Source of the DNA: a bacterium
GTDB lineage: Bacteria; Planctomycetota; J058; JAJDCP01
Assembly: GCA_030428695.1 (NCBI GenBank)
Contig: JAUIEM010000120.1
Coordinates: 1 to 23,689 of the forward strand
Direction: 5' to 3'
DNA length: 23,689 nt
Below are positions 7,356 through 17,867 of this stretch, in pieces. Position 1 is the first letter of the stretch. Every line of letters begins with the position of its first letter. The notes under the pieces are model-generated. The model saw nothing but the letters and a program-made list of their open reading frames with translations, ran no database searches and was not told where the DNA came from. A program made the translations under genes and the position numbers.

Positions 7356-7865
7356 ATGCCCGCGCTCCTGGCCGCGCTCGACGTCGACTACCGCCCCGCC
7401 CACGCGGTCGCCGCCTGCGCGCTGTTCGCGACCTGGCCCGCAGCGGAGCCCCACGCGCTGCACGTCACGAGCCTGCCGGCCGCGGCGGGCTACACCCCCG
7501 GCGCCTTCTACGAGCGTGAGCTGCCGGCGCTCCTGGCCGTGCTCGCCGAGGTCTCCGAGCCCCTCGCGACGGTGATCGTCGACGGCTACGCCTGGCTCGG
7601 GCCCGAGCGCCCGGGGCTCGGCGTCCACCTGTACCGGGCGCTGGAGGAGCGCGTCCCGGTGGTCGGGGTCGCCAAGAACCCCTTCCGCGGCGCCCCCGCG
7701 GTGCCGATCCTGCGCGGCGCGAGCCGCAAGCCGCTGTTCATCACCGCCGCCGGCTGCGACCCCGCGCGGGCGGCCGGCGACGTCGCGCGGATGGACGGAC
7801 CCCACCGCATCCCCACCCTGCTGCGCGCGGTCGACCGGGCGGCGCGCGAGGCCTCCGTGCCGTGA
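7356..7865 (+). CDS. nfi: Short endonuclease V homologue
   Basis: 169 residues from ATG 7356 with GGAGGAA eight bases upstream; GC-rich third positions begin here. Endonuclease V cleaves one base 3' of deoxyinosine in DNA, or inosine in RNA. The family order is retained: 'ALDVDYR' near the N-terminus with the first metal-binding Asp, 'TPGAFYERELPALL' matching the 'PGFLAFREGPALL' motif with its Glu, 'VIVDGYAWLGPERPGLGVHL' matching 'VDGxGxxHPRxxGxASHL' with its Asp, 'VPVVGVAKNPF' with the invariant Lys, and 'HRIPTLLRAVD' at the C-terminal Asp. The protein is about 50 residues shorter than typical Nfi, and the GxGxxHPR part is altered (YAWLGPE), so substrate choice may differ. It is a single gene, divergent from the small exported protein. 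Confidence 0.85.
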   Translation: MPALLAALDVDYRPAHAVAACALFATWPAAEPHALHVTSLPAAAGYTPGAFYERELPALLAVLAEVSEPLATVIVDGYAWLGPERPGLGVHLYRALEERVPVVGVAKNPFRGAPAVPILRGASRKPLFITAAGCDPARAAGDVARMDGPHRIPTLLRAVDRAAREASVP

Positions 7866-7994
7866 TGAGCAGCGGCGCTCGCGGAAGTCCCTCGCAGGAC
7901 GGCTGCGCGCCCCAGCGTGGAAGGCCATCGCAACCCGGATCCGATTGCGGTACAATCTCGACAACAACAATGCGTACGTGATCTGGGGGAAGGA

Positions 7995-10900
7995 ATGTCT
8001 CTACGCTTGTCATCCATCGTGCTGTGCCTGCTGGCGCCGCTGGCCCTGGCCGACGATCTCCACAACGGGAGCGCCGCAGGGGAAGGCTTCCGGGTCGCGC
8101 TCGCGGGACAGGACCTGCTGCTGCTCGCGCGACCCGACGCCCACGACGACCGGCTGGTCCTGCGTACCGACGGCCGCTTCCTGTTCCTGCGGGACGAGAC
8201 CGGCCTCGGCTTCGCTTGCGAGCTGCCGGGCACGGCGCGCCAGGGGGATGAGCTCGTCGTGCCCCTCGAGCTGTTTACGGGCAGCATCCTCGTGCACACC
8301 CTCGACGGCGACGACTGCCTGACGGTCGACCTGTCCAGCGGCGACTTCCGGCACCCGATCGACTACCACGGCGGCGACCAGCACCGCGCGCCGGCGGGCG
8401 TCGGCGACGTGCTCGCGTTCGTCTCGAGCCGCGCCCTGCCCGGCGCGACCTACACCTTCGCCAACGAGTCGGACGGCACGGTGCGTTTCTTCGGCAGCCC
8501 GCGGGTGCTGTACACCGGCCTCGAGCCGATCACCAGCACGATCGACGTCTCGCGCATCGACCTCGTCTACTCGACGACCGGCGAAGAGATCACGATCACC
8601 GACGCGACCACCGCCGGCCAGACGATGGTCGACTCGACCCAGGGCGAGTCGCTCACTTTCAACAACCCCAGCGACACCCTGACCATCAGCGCCGGCGACA
8701 CCGGCGCTGACACGGTCACCTTCAGCGGGCTCGACAGCGCCTGGGGCGCGGAGATCCTGGTCGAGGTCGGGACCGGGACGGACATCGTCGACTTCGCCGG
8801 CACGATCGACCTCGGCTCGGGGAACCTGGTGGCCTCCGCGGAGTCGGTGTTCGTCAACGCCGACGTCACGACCACGGGTGCGGTGCGGTTGACCCGCGAG
8901 CAGGGCAGCCTGAGCCTCGGCGCCGAGATCGCTGCGGGCGTGATCACACTCGACGTGCCGAACGGGGCGATCGTCGACGCCGGGCCGGGCACGCTCTTGA
9001 GCGGTGTCGCCCTGCGGCTGATCGCGGGCACCGGCATCGGCAACGCCGCGACATTCGGCGAGGCGATCAACGTCGCGGTCGACTCGCTCGCCGCGCAGAC
9101 GGTGACCGGGGACATCCACCTCATCGACATCGAGTCGCTCGTGATCGGCTCCGTCGAGGGCCTGGACAGCACCTCGATCACGACCGGCGGGGCCGGCGAT
9201 GAGATCATCCTGGTCGAGGGGGACGGGGGCGGCAACGACGACTTCGTGATCGACGTCCTGGTCTCGAACAACGGCCCGGGGAACATCACGCTCGCCTCCT
9301 ACGGCGGCTCGAGCAACGACCTGACGATCACCGCCGACATCCGGGCTTCCGGAGGGAACATCGTGCTGATCGCCGAGGACGACATCGACTTCAACTCGAC
9401 GACGACGACCTCGACGACGGGCACGGGCACCCTCGAGATCCTCGCCGGCTTCAGCTACACCCTCGGCGGCGGAGCGCCTTCGTCTTCGGGCCAGGACGCC
9501 ACCATCCGCGGTGGTGCGACGCCGACCGTGCAGAGAACCGGCGGCGGGACGATCACGCTGAACGCCAGCCAGAACATCGAGCTCGAGGAGCTCGACGCGG
9601 GCGACGGTCTGGTGATCCTGACCGCGGGTGAGGAGGTGTCCGACGCGGCGAACGGGACCAACGTCGTCGCCGACTCCCTCGTCATCCGTGCGGACGGCGC
9701 GATCGGAGATAGCGACCCGATCGACACTGCGGTCTCCTTCCTCGCCATCAGCAACTCCGGAAGCGGGGCCAGCTGCGAGATCGAGAACACCGGCGCCCTG
9801 ACGATCACGACCGTCGACGGCCTGGACGGGATCGACGTGGACGGAAACGTCTTCATCAACACGACGGGCGCCCTGATGGTCGCAGCGAACGTCACCGCGG
9901 CCCTCACCCTGGAGCTGAGCAGCGAAGACTCGGCGGCGGCCGGGGAGGACCTTCGGGTGCTCTCGGGCGTGACGGTCAGCGCCGACGACATCACGCTCGA
10001 GTCGGGTGACGACCTGATCCTCGAGAGCGGCTCGTCGGTCCAGGGGAGCACGGTGGCGCTCATCGGCGATGCCTTCGACGCCGACTCCGGCACCGGCGCG
10101 CTGATCGACCTGCTGGGCAACCTCGAGGGGGAGATCTCCGTCAGCGGCGACGCCGACGCCGACACGATCACGGTCATGCCGACGGATGCCGACGACACGA
10201 TCACCATCGACGGCGGGGATGGCGATGACGCCTACGCGGTCTTCGTCGAAGTGCTCGAGGACGAAGAGCCCTCGGTCGACCTGGCCGACGTCCCCAGCCA
10301 GGGCAACGACCGGCTGACCGTCTACGGCAAGACCAGCTTCGACGGGTTCCAGATCAGCGAGAGCGGCATGTTTGATGGCAGCGAGTGGTCGATCGACTAC
10401 ACCGCGAACCTCGAAGCGATCACGGTGTTCGGCCTGGGCCACGGCGACAATTTCGACATCGCCCCCTCCCAGACCGCGACGATCACCGTCTTCGGCGGCG
10501 CTCCCTCGACGGCGCCGGGCGACGATCTGTTCAGCTTCGACGTCCCGGCCGGTCAGACCAGCACCTTCACGCCCGACGGTTTCGACGGCGGCACCTTCAC
10601 GACCACCGGCGGCTACCTCGACGTCGTCGTCGACGAGATCGAGAGCATCAATGACTACGGCGATGCGCCGAGCAGCTACGGCACCCTGGCGAGCGACAAC
10701 GGTCCGCGCCACTTCGGCGACGGCAGCCTGCGGCTCGGCAGCGCCTTCGATGTCGAGCCCTTCGGCCTGCCCAGCGCGGCGGCGGACGGGGATGACAACA
10801 GCGACACCGACGACGAGGATGGCGCCGACTTCTCCAACGACACCCTGCTCGCCGGCTCGGGCAGCTTTGGCCGCGTCGACGTCACCGGCTCCGGTCTGCT

Positions 10901-11606
10901 CGACGTCTGGGTCGACTTCAACCGCAACGGCACCTTCGATCCGAACGAGAAGATCTTCTCGAGCCTGTCGGTCGGCCCGGGCCTCGACTCCGCCTCCTTC
11001 AACATCCCCCTCGGCCTGACCCCGGGCGACAGCTTCGCCCGCTTCCGGCTGAGCTCTGCGGGAGGCCTGACGCCGCTCGGCCTGGCTCAGGATGGCGAGG
11101 TCGAGGACATCCCGATCGTGCTCGATGTCGACGCCGACGGCGACGGCCTCGGCTCGATCGAAGAGGGTATGCTCGGCACGAGCGACATGAACAAGGACAC
11201 CGACGGCGACGGCATCGAGGACGGCGTCGAGGTCGCCCTCGGTGAGGACCCGACGATGGCGGGCACCTACGTCGACAACGACAACGACGGGCTGCCGCAG
11301 CCCTTCGACCCCGACGACAACGACCCCGACAGCAACGACGACGGCATCAGCGACGGCTTCGCGGTCGCCCTCGCCGGCGGTCTGGCCGGCATCAACGGGC
11401 CGTTCACCTTCGGCGACATCAACCGCGACGGCGTGATCGACAGCGCGGACGTCTCGCTGCTGTTCGTCTCCTTCCTGCGCGGCCAGCTCGGCAACATCGC
11501 GCCCTACGACGCCGACGTCAACCGCGACGGGATGGTCGATCGCGTCGACGTGATGATCCTCACCCAGCTGGTGCGCGGCTTCCGGCCGACGATTCCGCTG
11601 CAGTAG
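7995..11606 (+). CDS. Secreted beta-rich protein with GEVED, TSP3-like and dockerin-like modules
   Basis: 1203 residues from ATG 7995, preceded by GGGGGAAGGA. The frame is open upstream, but the signal peptide (MSLRLSSIVLCLLAPLALA, then Asp-Asp) begins here. Residues about 60-880 are long Gly/Asp/Thr/Val-rich beta repeats of the 'LTITADI', 'ITLESGDDL', 'TITVFGG' kind, typical of beta-helical surface proteins. A GEVED domain follows (about 885-1045), starting 'DYGDAPSSYGTL' and closing 'DGEVEDIPI'. Then come calcium-type repeats 'DADGDG', 'DTDGDGIEDG', 'DNDNDGLP' and 'DPDSNDDGISDG' (about 1045-1125). The C-terminus is a dockerin type I-like pair, 'GDINRDGVIDSADVSLL' and 'DVNRDGMVDRVDVMIL'. The protein is most likely exported and calcium-stabilised at the cell surface. 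No catalytic domain is seen. The dockerin may bind a cohesin elsewhere or serve as a sorting tag, as proposed for planctomycetes. A hairpin follows the stop. Confidence 0.9.
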   Translation: MSLRLSSIVLCLLAPLALADDLHNGSAAGEGFRVALAGQDLLLLARPDAHDDRLVLRTDGRFLFLRDETGLGFACELPGTARQGDELVVPLELFTGSILVHTLDGDDCLTVDLSSGDFRHPIDYHGGDQHRAPAGVGDVLAFVSSRALPGATYTFANESDGTVRFFGSPRVLYTGLEPITSTIDVSRIDLVYSTTGEEITITDATTAGQTMVDSTQGESLTFNNPSDTLTISAGDTGADTVTFSGLDSAWGAEILVEVGTGTDIVDFAGTIDLGSGNLVASAESVFVNADVTTTGAVRLTREQGSLSLGAEIAAGVITLDVPNGAIVDAGPGTLLSGVALRLIAGTGIGNAATFGEAINVAVDSLAAQTVTGDIHLIDIESLVIGSVEGLDSTSITTGGAGDEIILVEGDGGGNDDFVIDVLVSNNGPGNITLASYGGSSNDLTITADIRASGGNIVLIAEDDIDFNSTTTTSTTGTGTLEILAGFSYTLGGGAPSSSGQDATIRGGATPTVQRTGGGTITLNASQNIELEELDAGDGLVILTAGEEVSDAANGTNVVADSLVIRADGAIGDSDPIDTAVSFLAISNSGSGASCEIENTGALTITTVDGLDGIDVDGNVFINTTGALMVAANVTAALTLELSSEDSAAAGEDLRVLSGVTVSADDITLESGDDLILESGSSVQGSTVALIGDAFDADSGTGALIDLLGNLEGEISVSGDADADTITVMPTDADDTITIDGGDGDDAYAVFVEVLEDEEPSVDLADVPSQGNDRLTVYGKTSFDGFQISESGMFDGSEWSIDYTANLEAITVFGLGHGDNFDIAPSQTATITVFGGAPSTAPGDDLFSFDVPAGQTSTFTPDGFDGGTFTTTGGYLDVVVDEIESINDYGDAPSSYGTLASDNGPRHFGDGSLRLGSAFDVEPFGLPSAAADGDDNSDTDDEDGADFSNDTLLAGSGSFGRVDVTGSGLLDVWVDFNRNGTFDPNEKIFSSLSVGPGLDSASFNIPLGLTPGDSFARFRLSSAGGLTPLGLAQDGEVEDIPIVLDVDADGDGLGSIEEGMLGTSDMNKDTDGDGIEDGVEVALGEDPTMAGTYVDNDNDGLPQPFDPDDNDPDSNDDGISDGFAVALAGGLAGINGPFTFGDINRDGVIDSADVSLLFVSFLRGQLGNIAPYDADVNRDGMVDRVDVMILTQLVRGFRPTIPLQ

Positions 11607-11624
11607 CAGACCGCTCGAACGCAC

Positions 11625-11653
11625 GCAGGCCGGCGCCCGGGGCGCCGGCCTGC
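11625..11653 (+). terminator. Strong hairpin after the GEVED/dockerin gene
   Basis: A perfect 13-bp stem, GCAGGCCGGCGCC (11625-11637) with GGCGCCGGCCTGC (11641-11653), encloses a 3-base loop and begins 18 bases after the stop codon. It is followed by GCATTTG, a weak T run, so termination is probable but not certain. Confidence 0.6.
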
Positions 11654-11814
11654 GCATTTGCCTGGCTGTCGGTGGCGGGCGCGACGACCAGGGACACGCC
11701 CGTCCTGCGTTCGGGAGGGGGGCCGCGCCCGCCCCCGTCCTCCGCTTCCGACGTCGCGCCTGCCTTCCCCCTCCCGCGGGCCTCCGGTACACTGGGGCGC
11801 CCGCCGTAGGAGAC

Positions 11815-13608
<1,794 letters not shown>

Positions 13609-13609
13609 T

Positions 13610-15130
13610 TCAACCCCGCGGCCGGGCGAGCAGGAAGTCCGCCAGCCACAGCCCGAGCGCCAGCGCGAGCAGCCAGGGAGCGAGCGCCGTCGCGCGCCCG
13701 CGATCGGGCTCCGGCGGCGGCGGGAGCGCCGCGGAGAAGCGCCCCAGACGGCTCTCCTCGGCGCTGAGCACGCCGCAGCCGAGCAGCCGCCCGTCGGCCA
13801 GCCGGTGGAAGCCCGGGGCGCGGCCCGCGCCGCTCGGCGTCGCCCGGTAGCGGCCCACGTCGGTCGCGGGCGGCGAGCCCCGCCCCTGGCGCAGGCCGTC
13901 CAGCCAGGCGGCGATCAGCACGGGGAAGACCGAGAGCTCCTCGAGGTCGCTGCTCTCCGGGCCGAAGCCGAGCACCACCCCGAGGCTGTCCAGGCCCGCC
14001 CACACCTCCCCCCGCGCGTCGACCAGCAGCGCCTCGAGGCTGTCGGCCACGGGCACCCCGGCGCGCACCACGAGGGGCTCCGCCGGCAGGCTGGGGAAGC
14101 GCGGATGGGGCACCCAGACCAGGGGAGGCGGGGGCGGCGGACCGCGCTCCGGACGGAAGAGCATGCGGCCCCACGGTGCGCTCGCGTCCGGATCGCGGGT
14201 GAAGCGCACGTCGGCGCTCTCCGGGGCGGTCCGCCGCACAGCCGGCAGCAGCCCGAGCACCTGCTCGACCCCGGCCAGCCCGGGATCGACCGCGACCGCG
14301 AGCTCGAGCGGAGCCTGGCGGGCGGCGCAGGCGAGGTCGTCGACGGCGACCGCGTCGCTCCCGAGCAGCCGCGCGCGCAGGCCCTCCGCGCCGACCTCCA
14401 GGGGGAACACCCAGGCCCCCGCCTCGACGGTCGCCCGCGACAGCTCGCGGGTCGCGCCATCCTCCCAGCTCTCGAGCACCAGCTCCCGCGCGCCCGCCCC
14501 CGGCGTGCCCGCGACCTGGACGAAGACCTGCCCGGCCCGCGCCTCCAGGCCGGCGATGCCGAGGTTCTGCAGGCCCGCAGCGCCGACCCCGAGGCGCGCG
14601 ATGCCCGCGGGCAGCCCCTCCTGTCGATCGCTGACGACGAGCAACCAGGCCGCGCTGTCAGCCGCCGGGCCGACCAGCCAGGGCGCGTACAGTCCCTCCC
14701 GCGGCAGCGCCGCGGACAATCGCGGGGCGCCGGCCGTCAGCTCCATCCAGCGCAGCTCCCAGTCCGGCAGCGCAGCCGCGAGGCGCTCGCGGGCTTCCTC
14801 CACCCGGCTGCGCCCGGCGCCGTCCACGGCCCCCATCGCCGCGCCCGCCTCGACGAGGCACAGGGCGACGCGCGGCCCACGGCCGGCGTGCAGGAAGGGC
14901 CCGCACAGAGCGAGGGCGAGGGCGCACAGGCCCGCGGCCTGCAGCCAGAAGGCCCGGCTCGGTCTGCCTTTGCGCCGGGTGGGCGGCGAGCTGCCGCTGC
15001 CGGCCAGGCCGCGCAGCAGCATCAGGCTCGGCAGCACCCGGACCAGGGGCCGCCGCTGCCAGCGGTCGAGCAGGTACAGGAGCGGCAGGAGCGCGAGCAG
15101 GCTCAGCGGCCAGAGCCGGGTGAAGAGCAC
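13610..15130 (-). CDS. BatA-like membrane protein with degenerate VWA domain
   Basis: 506 residues from GTG 15130, one base after the upstream ispA-type stop, so translation is coupled. The N-terminus has the two-helix anchor of BatA/aerotolerance-type proteins: 'LWPLSLLALLPLLYLLDRWQRR', a 'VLPSLMLLR' stretch, then a second helix 'FWLQAAGLCALALALCGPF'. The VWA domain should follow; its first strand reads 'VALCLVEAGAAMGA' where active proteins have 'DxSxSM', so Asp and both Ser of the metal site are replaced by Glu, Ala and Ala. The middle 300 residues are poorly conserved beta-rich sequence. A C-terminal helix, 'ALAPWLLALALGLWLADFLL', anchors the end. Relatives usually sit in MoxR-Bat operons with an AAA ATPase; none is in this window, and the partners here are isoprenoid and DNA-repair genes. 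The function is unknown. Confidence 0.75.
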   Translation of the reverse strand: MLFTRLWPLSLLALLPLLYLLDRWQRRPLVRVLPSLMLLRGLAGSGSSPPTRRKGRPSRAFWLQAAGLCALALALCGPFLHAGRGPRVALCLVEAGAAMGAVDGAGRSRVEEARERLAAALPDWELRWMELTAGAPRLSAALPREGLYAPWLVGPAADSAAWLLVVSDRQEGLPAGIARLGVGAAGLQNLGIAGLEARAGQVFVQVAGTPGAGARELVLESWEDGATRELSRATVEAGAWVFPLEVGAEGLRARLLGSDAVAVDDLACAARQAPLELAVAVDPGLAGVEQVLGLLPAVRRTAPESADVRFTRDPDASAPWGRMLFRPERGPPPPPPLVWVPHPRFPSLPAEPLVVRAGVPVADSLEALLVDARGEVWAGLDSLGVVLGFGPESSDLEELSVFPVLIAAWLDGLRQGRGSPPATDVGRYRATPSGAGRAPGFHRLADGRLLGCGVLSAEESRLGRFSAALPPPPEPDRGRATALAPWLLALALGLWLADFLLARPRG

Positions 15131-15131
15131 G

Positions 15132-16079
15132 TCAGGAGTCGCGTTCCAGCAGGAAGTCGGTCAGCTGGGAAAGGCGGCGGGCGCGGTGGCCCTGGGTGGA
15201 GAGCGCGAGCTTGGCCGAGCGCACGGCGTTCTTCGCCATCTTGCGCGCCTCGTCGAGGCCGTACAGCGCCGGGTAGGTGCGCTTGTCGCGCTCGAGGTCG
15301 GAGCCGGCGGGCTTGCCGAGGGCCTCGGTCGTCGCCGTGACGTCGAGGATGTCGTCGACGATCTGGAAGGCGAGGCCGATCTGCGCCCCGAAGCGGGACA
15401 GCGCGGCGACGGTCTTGTCGTCGGCGCCGCTGGCGAGGGCGCCGCCCATCACGGAGGTGCGGATCAGCGCCCCGGTCTTCAGGCGGTGGATCGCCTGCAG
15501 CTCGATCGGGCTGTCCGCATCGCCCTCGGCCTGCATGTCGAGGTCCTGCCCGGCGATCATCCCCCGGTAGCCCGCCGAGGCGGCGAGCTGCGCCGCGATG
15601 CGCACGGCCCGCTCGGGCGGCAGCTGGGTGCAGACCAGCTCGAAGGCGTGGGTCAGCAACCCGTCCCCGGCGAGCAGCGCGAGGGCCTCGCCGTACACCT
15701 TGTGATTGGTCGGCCGGCCCCGGCGCAGGTCGTCGTCGTCCATGCAGGGCAGGTCGTCGTGGATCAACGAGTAGACGTGCACGCACTCGACCGCCAGCGC
15801 GACGGGCAGCGCCTTGCAGTAGTCGCCGTCGCCGAGCTGGGCGCCGAGCAGCGCGAGGATCGGCCGCAGCCGTTTCCCGCCCTTCAGGCTGTAGCGCATC
15901 GCCTCGCCGACCCGCACGTGCGCGACCTCGGGCAGCGGCACGAAGATCTCCAGCGCCGACTCGATCGCCGGGCGCCAGGCGGCCATCAGCTCCTCGAGCG
16001 GGGCGTCTTCCGGGACGGCGGAGAACGGCGCGCACAGCTCTTCGAGGTCGGCGCGGCTGGCCTGGGTGAACGGGATCAC
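15132..16079 (-). CDS. ispA: Polyprenyl synthetase, FPP/GGPP synthase type
   Basis: 315 residues from GTG 16079, which overlaps the xseB stop as GTGA and has GAGGAGA six bases upstream. It condenses isopentenyl diphosphate with allylic diphosphates to give farnesyl or geranylgeranyl diphosphate. Motifs: 'GGKRLRP' (residues 67-73), the first aspartate-rich motif 'HDDLPCMDDDDLRRGRP' (107-123, the bacterial DDx4D form), 'KTGALI' (201-206), 'GQDLDM' and the second motif 'FQIVDDILD' (238-246). The length is typical. The residues before the first motif are 'VYSLI', so chain length cannot be fixed with confidence; a short-chain product is most likely. xseB-ispA adjacency is common across bacteria, often followed by dxs; here a BatA-like gene follows instead. 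Confidence 0.93.
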   Translation of the reverse strand: MIPFTQASRADLEELCAPFSAVPEDAPLEELMAAWRPAIESALEIFVPLPEVAHVRVGEAMRYSLKGGKRLRPILALLGAQLGDGDYCKALPVALAVECVHVYSLIHDDLPCMDDDDLRRGRPTNHKVYGEALALLAGDGLLTHAFELVCTQLPPERAVRIAAQLAASAGYRGMIAGQDLDMQAEGDADSPIELQAIHRLKTGALIRTSVMGGALASGADDKTVAALSRFGAQIGLAFQIVDDILDVTATTEALGKPAGSDLERDKRTYPALYGLDEARKMAKNAVRSAKLALSTQGHRARRLSQLTDFLLERDS

Positions 16080-16339
16080 GAGGGCTCTCCTCGGCTGTCG
16101 TGCGGGGGCATCGGGGCCGTGCTCGGCTCGCCGTCCGGTCCCCGCGTCAGGAGCTCGATCTTCGCCTCGGCGCGGTCGAGCATCTCCTGGCAGGTCTTCA
16201 GGGCGCGGATGCCCTCTTCGTAGCGGGCGAGGGAGGCGGCGAGCGGGATCTGGCCCGCCTCGAGCTCGCGGACGACGGTCTCGACCCGCTCGAGACATTG
16301 CTCGAAGGTCGGCTCGGCTTCGGCTTCGGCGTCGGACAC
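16076..16339 (-). CDS. xseB: Exodeoxyribonuclease VII small subunit
   Basis: 87 residues from GTG 16339 with GGAGGT five bases upstream. The small subunit wraps around the XseA catalytic subunit of exonuclease VII, which degrades single-stranded DNA. The family pattern is clear: 'TFEQCLERVETVVRELEAGQIPL', 'SLARYEEGIRALKTCQEMLDRAEAKIELL', and a short disordered acidic/Pro tail. A Glu/Ala-rich N-terminal extension of about ten residues precedes it. It is the first gene of a xseB-ispA-batA-like run; xseA is not in the window. Confidence 0.95.
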   Translation of the reverse strand: MSDAEAEAEPTFEQCLERVETVVRELEAGQIPLAASLARYEEGIRALKTCQEMLDRAEAKIELLTRGPDGEPSTAPMPPHDSRGEPS

Positions 16340-16403
16340 AACTACCTCCGGTCGGGTCGCGCCAGGATACCGGATCGCCGCCCGGACGTCGAGTCGCCGA
16401 TGA

Positions 16404-17867
16404 TCAGCGCTCGAAGTAGAGCACGGCGCGCACGCTGTCGTCGAGGGCGCGGCTGAAGCGCCGGGTCAGGATCTTCCCTTCCGCGCCGAGCAGGGTGGCC
16501 CGGGCGACCGCGATCGGGACCTCGTGCAGCGCGCGCTCGAGCGGCAGAAGCTCCTCGACCTCCGCCTCCTCGGGCAGGCTGCCCGTCGCGCTGGTCAGCA
16601 GGCGTCCCTCACCGTCGACCAGAACGGCCTCGAGGAGATCCTCGTGGGCGATGCGCAGCCGCTCGAGCTCCAGGCGTGCGTCCTGGACCGTGCCGAAGGA
16701 GGCCTCCCCCAGCCAGAAGGGCTCGACCGCGCGGGCGAGGTCGTCGAGCAGGAAGGCAGCGCGGTCCTGGAGCAGCTGACGCTCCCGCTCGTACTCTGCC
16801 CGGACGCGGGCGGTCTCTTCCTCGATCAGTCGCTGTTCCGCCTCGTGCCTCGCCTGCTGCTCGGCGACCGCCGCGGCCTGCTGGGCGCGCATCGCCGCCA
16901 CCTCCCGGCTCCTCCAGAGATAGAAGCCGCCGCCAAGGAGGCCGAGGCCGCCGAGTAGGAGGAAGGCCAGCAGCAGGACGACGCTCACGAGAATGCCGGT
17001 GTTGGTGCGGGGACGTTCGTCGCTCATTGGGGGATCCTCCGTGGGTGGTGTCATCCCCCCATCGAAAGGGCCGGCATCCGTGCGCGGTTTATTCCCCGGA
17101 AACTCGATCGCCTCGAGCCGTGCCCGCAGCGCCCCTGCGTCGGCCGGCCGCTCGGTGGGATCGGCGGCGCAGGCCGCGCAGACCAGTGTCGCCAGCCCCC
17201 GCGGAGCCCCGGCCCGCTCGAGCGCGAACAGGTCGGGCCGTCCGGGCAGCATCGTGTCGCCGACCAGCAGGAAGTACAGCGTCGCCCCGAGACCGTACAC
17301 GTCCACCCGCCGCCCGTCGGGATCGCGCCGCCCGGCGATCACCTCCGGCGCGGCGAAGGCAGGGGAACCGGCCGCCGTCAGCGTCACGTCGAGGGCGCGG
17401 GTCAGCCCGAAGTCGGCGAGACGCACCCTCCCATCGGCGCCGAGCAGGATGTTCGACGGCTTGAGGTCGCGGTGGAAGAGCCCGGCCTCGTGCAGCAACG
17501 CGACCCCGCGGGTTGCCTCGGCGAGCAGCGCGCAGGCCTGCGCCGGCGGCAACTTCCCGTGCCGCTCCACGAGCCTCGCCAGGCTGCCGCGCTCCAGGTA
17601 CTCGAAGGCGATCCATGCGCCGAAGGCCCCCTCGCCCGAGCCGAGGGACTGCAGGATCGTCGGCGCGCGGTGCCGGCGCCGCAGCTCCTCGACCTCGGCG
17701 AGCACCTCGAGCTCGGCCAGCCAGGCCCTCCGCCGGCCCGGAGCGAAGAGCTTCAGCGCGACCAGCCGGCGGAGCCCGGCGCTCTCCCGCGCGAGATAGA
17801 CCTCCCCCGACGCGCCCTGCCCGAGGGGACGCTCGAGCGCAAAGCCCGGGACCACGGGCAGACTCAT
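16404..17867 (-). CDS. Membrane Ser/Thr protein kinase with extracytoplasmic sensor-like region
   Basis: 487 residues from ATG 17867, with GAGGAGG four bases upstream and an ATGA overlap with the sigma-factor stop. The kinase domain (about 9-255) is complete: 'LGQGASGEV' (15-23), Lys39 in VALK, 'HRDLKPSN' (132-139), DFG (152-154), APE (173-175) and 'VDVYGLGATLYFLLVG'. It should be active. A Pro/Thr-rich linker leads to one transmembrane helix (about 291-317), a charged coiled coil (320-375) and a C-terminal domain with 'LLEAVLVDGEGRLLTSATG', the strand pattern of extracytoplasmic PAS/Cache-like sensors. This is a Hanks-type receptor kinase. Coupling to an ECF sigma factor suggests that the sigma factor is its target, as proposed for planctomycete ECF-kinase pairs. 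Confidence 0.92.
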   Translation of the reverse strand: MSLPVVPGFALERPLGQGASGEVYLARESAGLRRLVALKLFAPGRRRAWLAELEVLAEVEELRRRHRAPTILQSLGSGEGAFGAWIAFEYLERGSLARLVERHGKLPPAQACALLAEATRGVALLHEAGLFHRDLKPSNILLGADGRVRLADFGLTRALDVTLTAAGSPAFAAPEVIAGRRDPDGRRVDVYGLGATLYFLLVGDTMLPGRPDLFALERAGAPRGLATLVCAACAADPTERPADAGALRARLEAIEFPGNKPRTDAGPFDGGMTPPTEDPPMSDERPRTNTGILVSVVLLLAFLLLGGLGLLGGGFYLWRSREVAAMRAQQAAAVAEQQARHEAEQRLIEEETARVRAEYERERQLLQDRAAFLLDDLARAVEPFWLGEASFGTVQDARLELERLRIAHEDLLEAVLVDGEGRLLTSATGSLPEEAEVEELLPLERALHEVPIAVARATLLGAEGKILTRRFSRALDDSVRAVLYFER

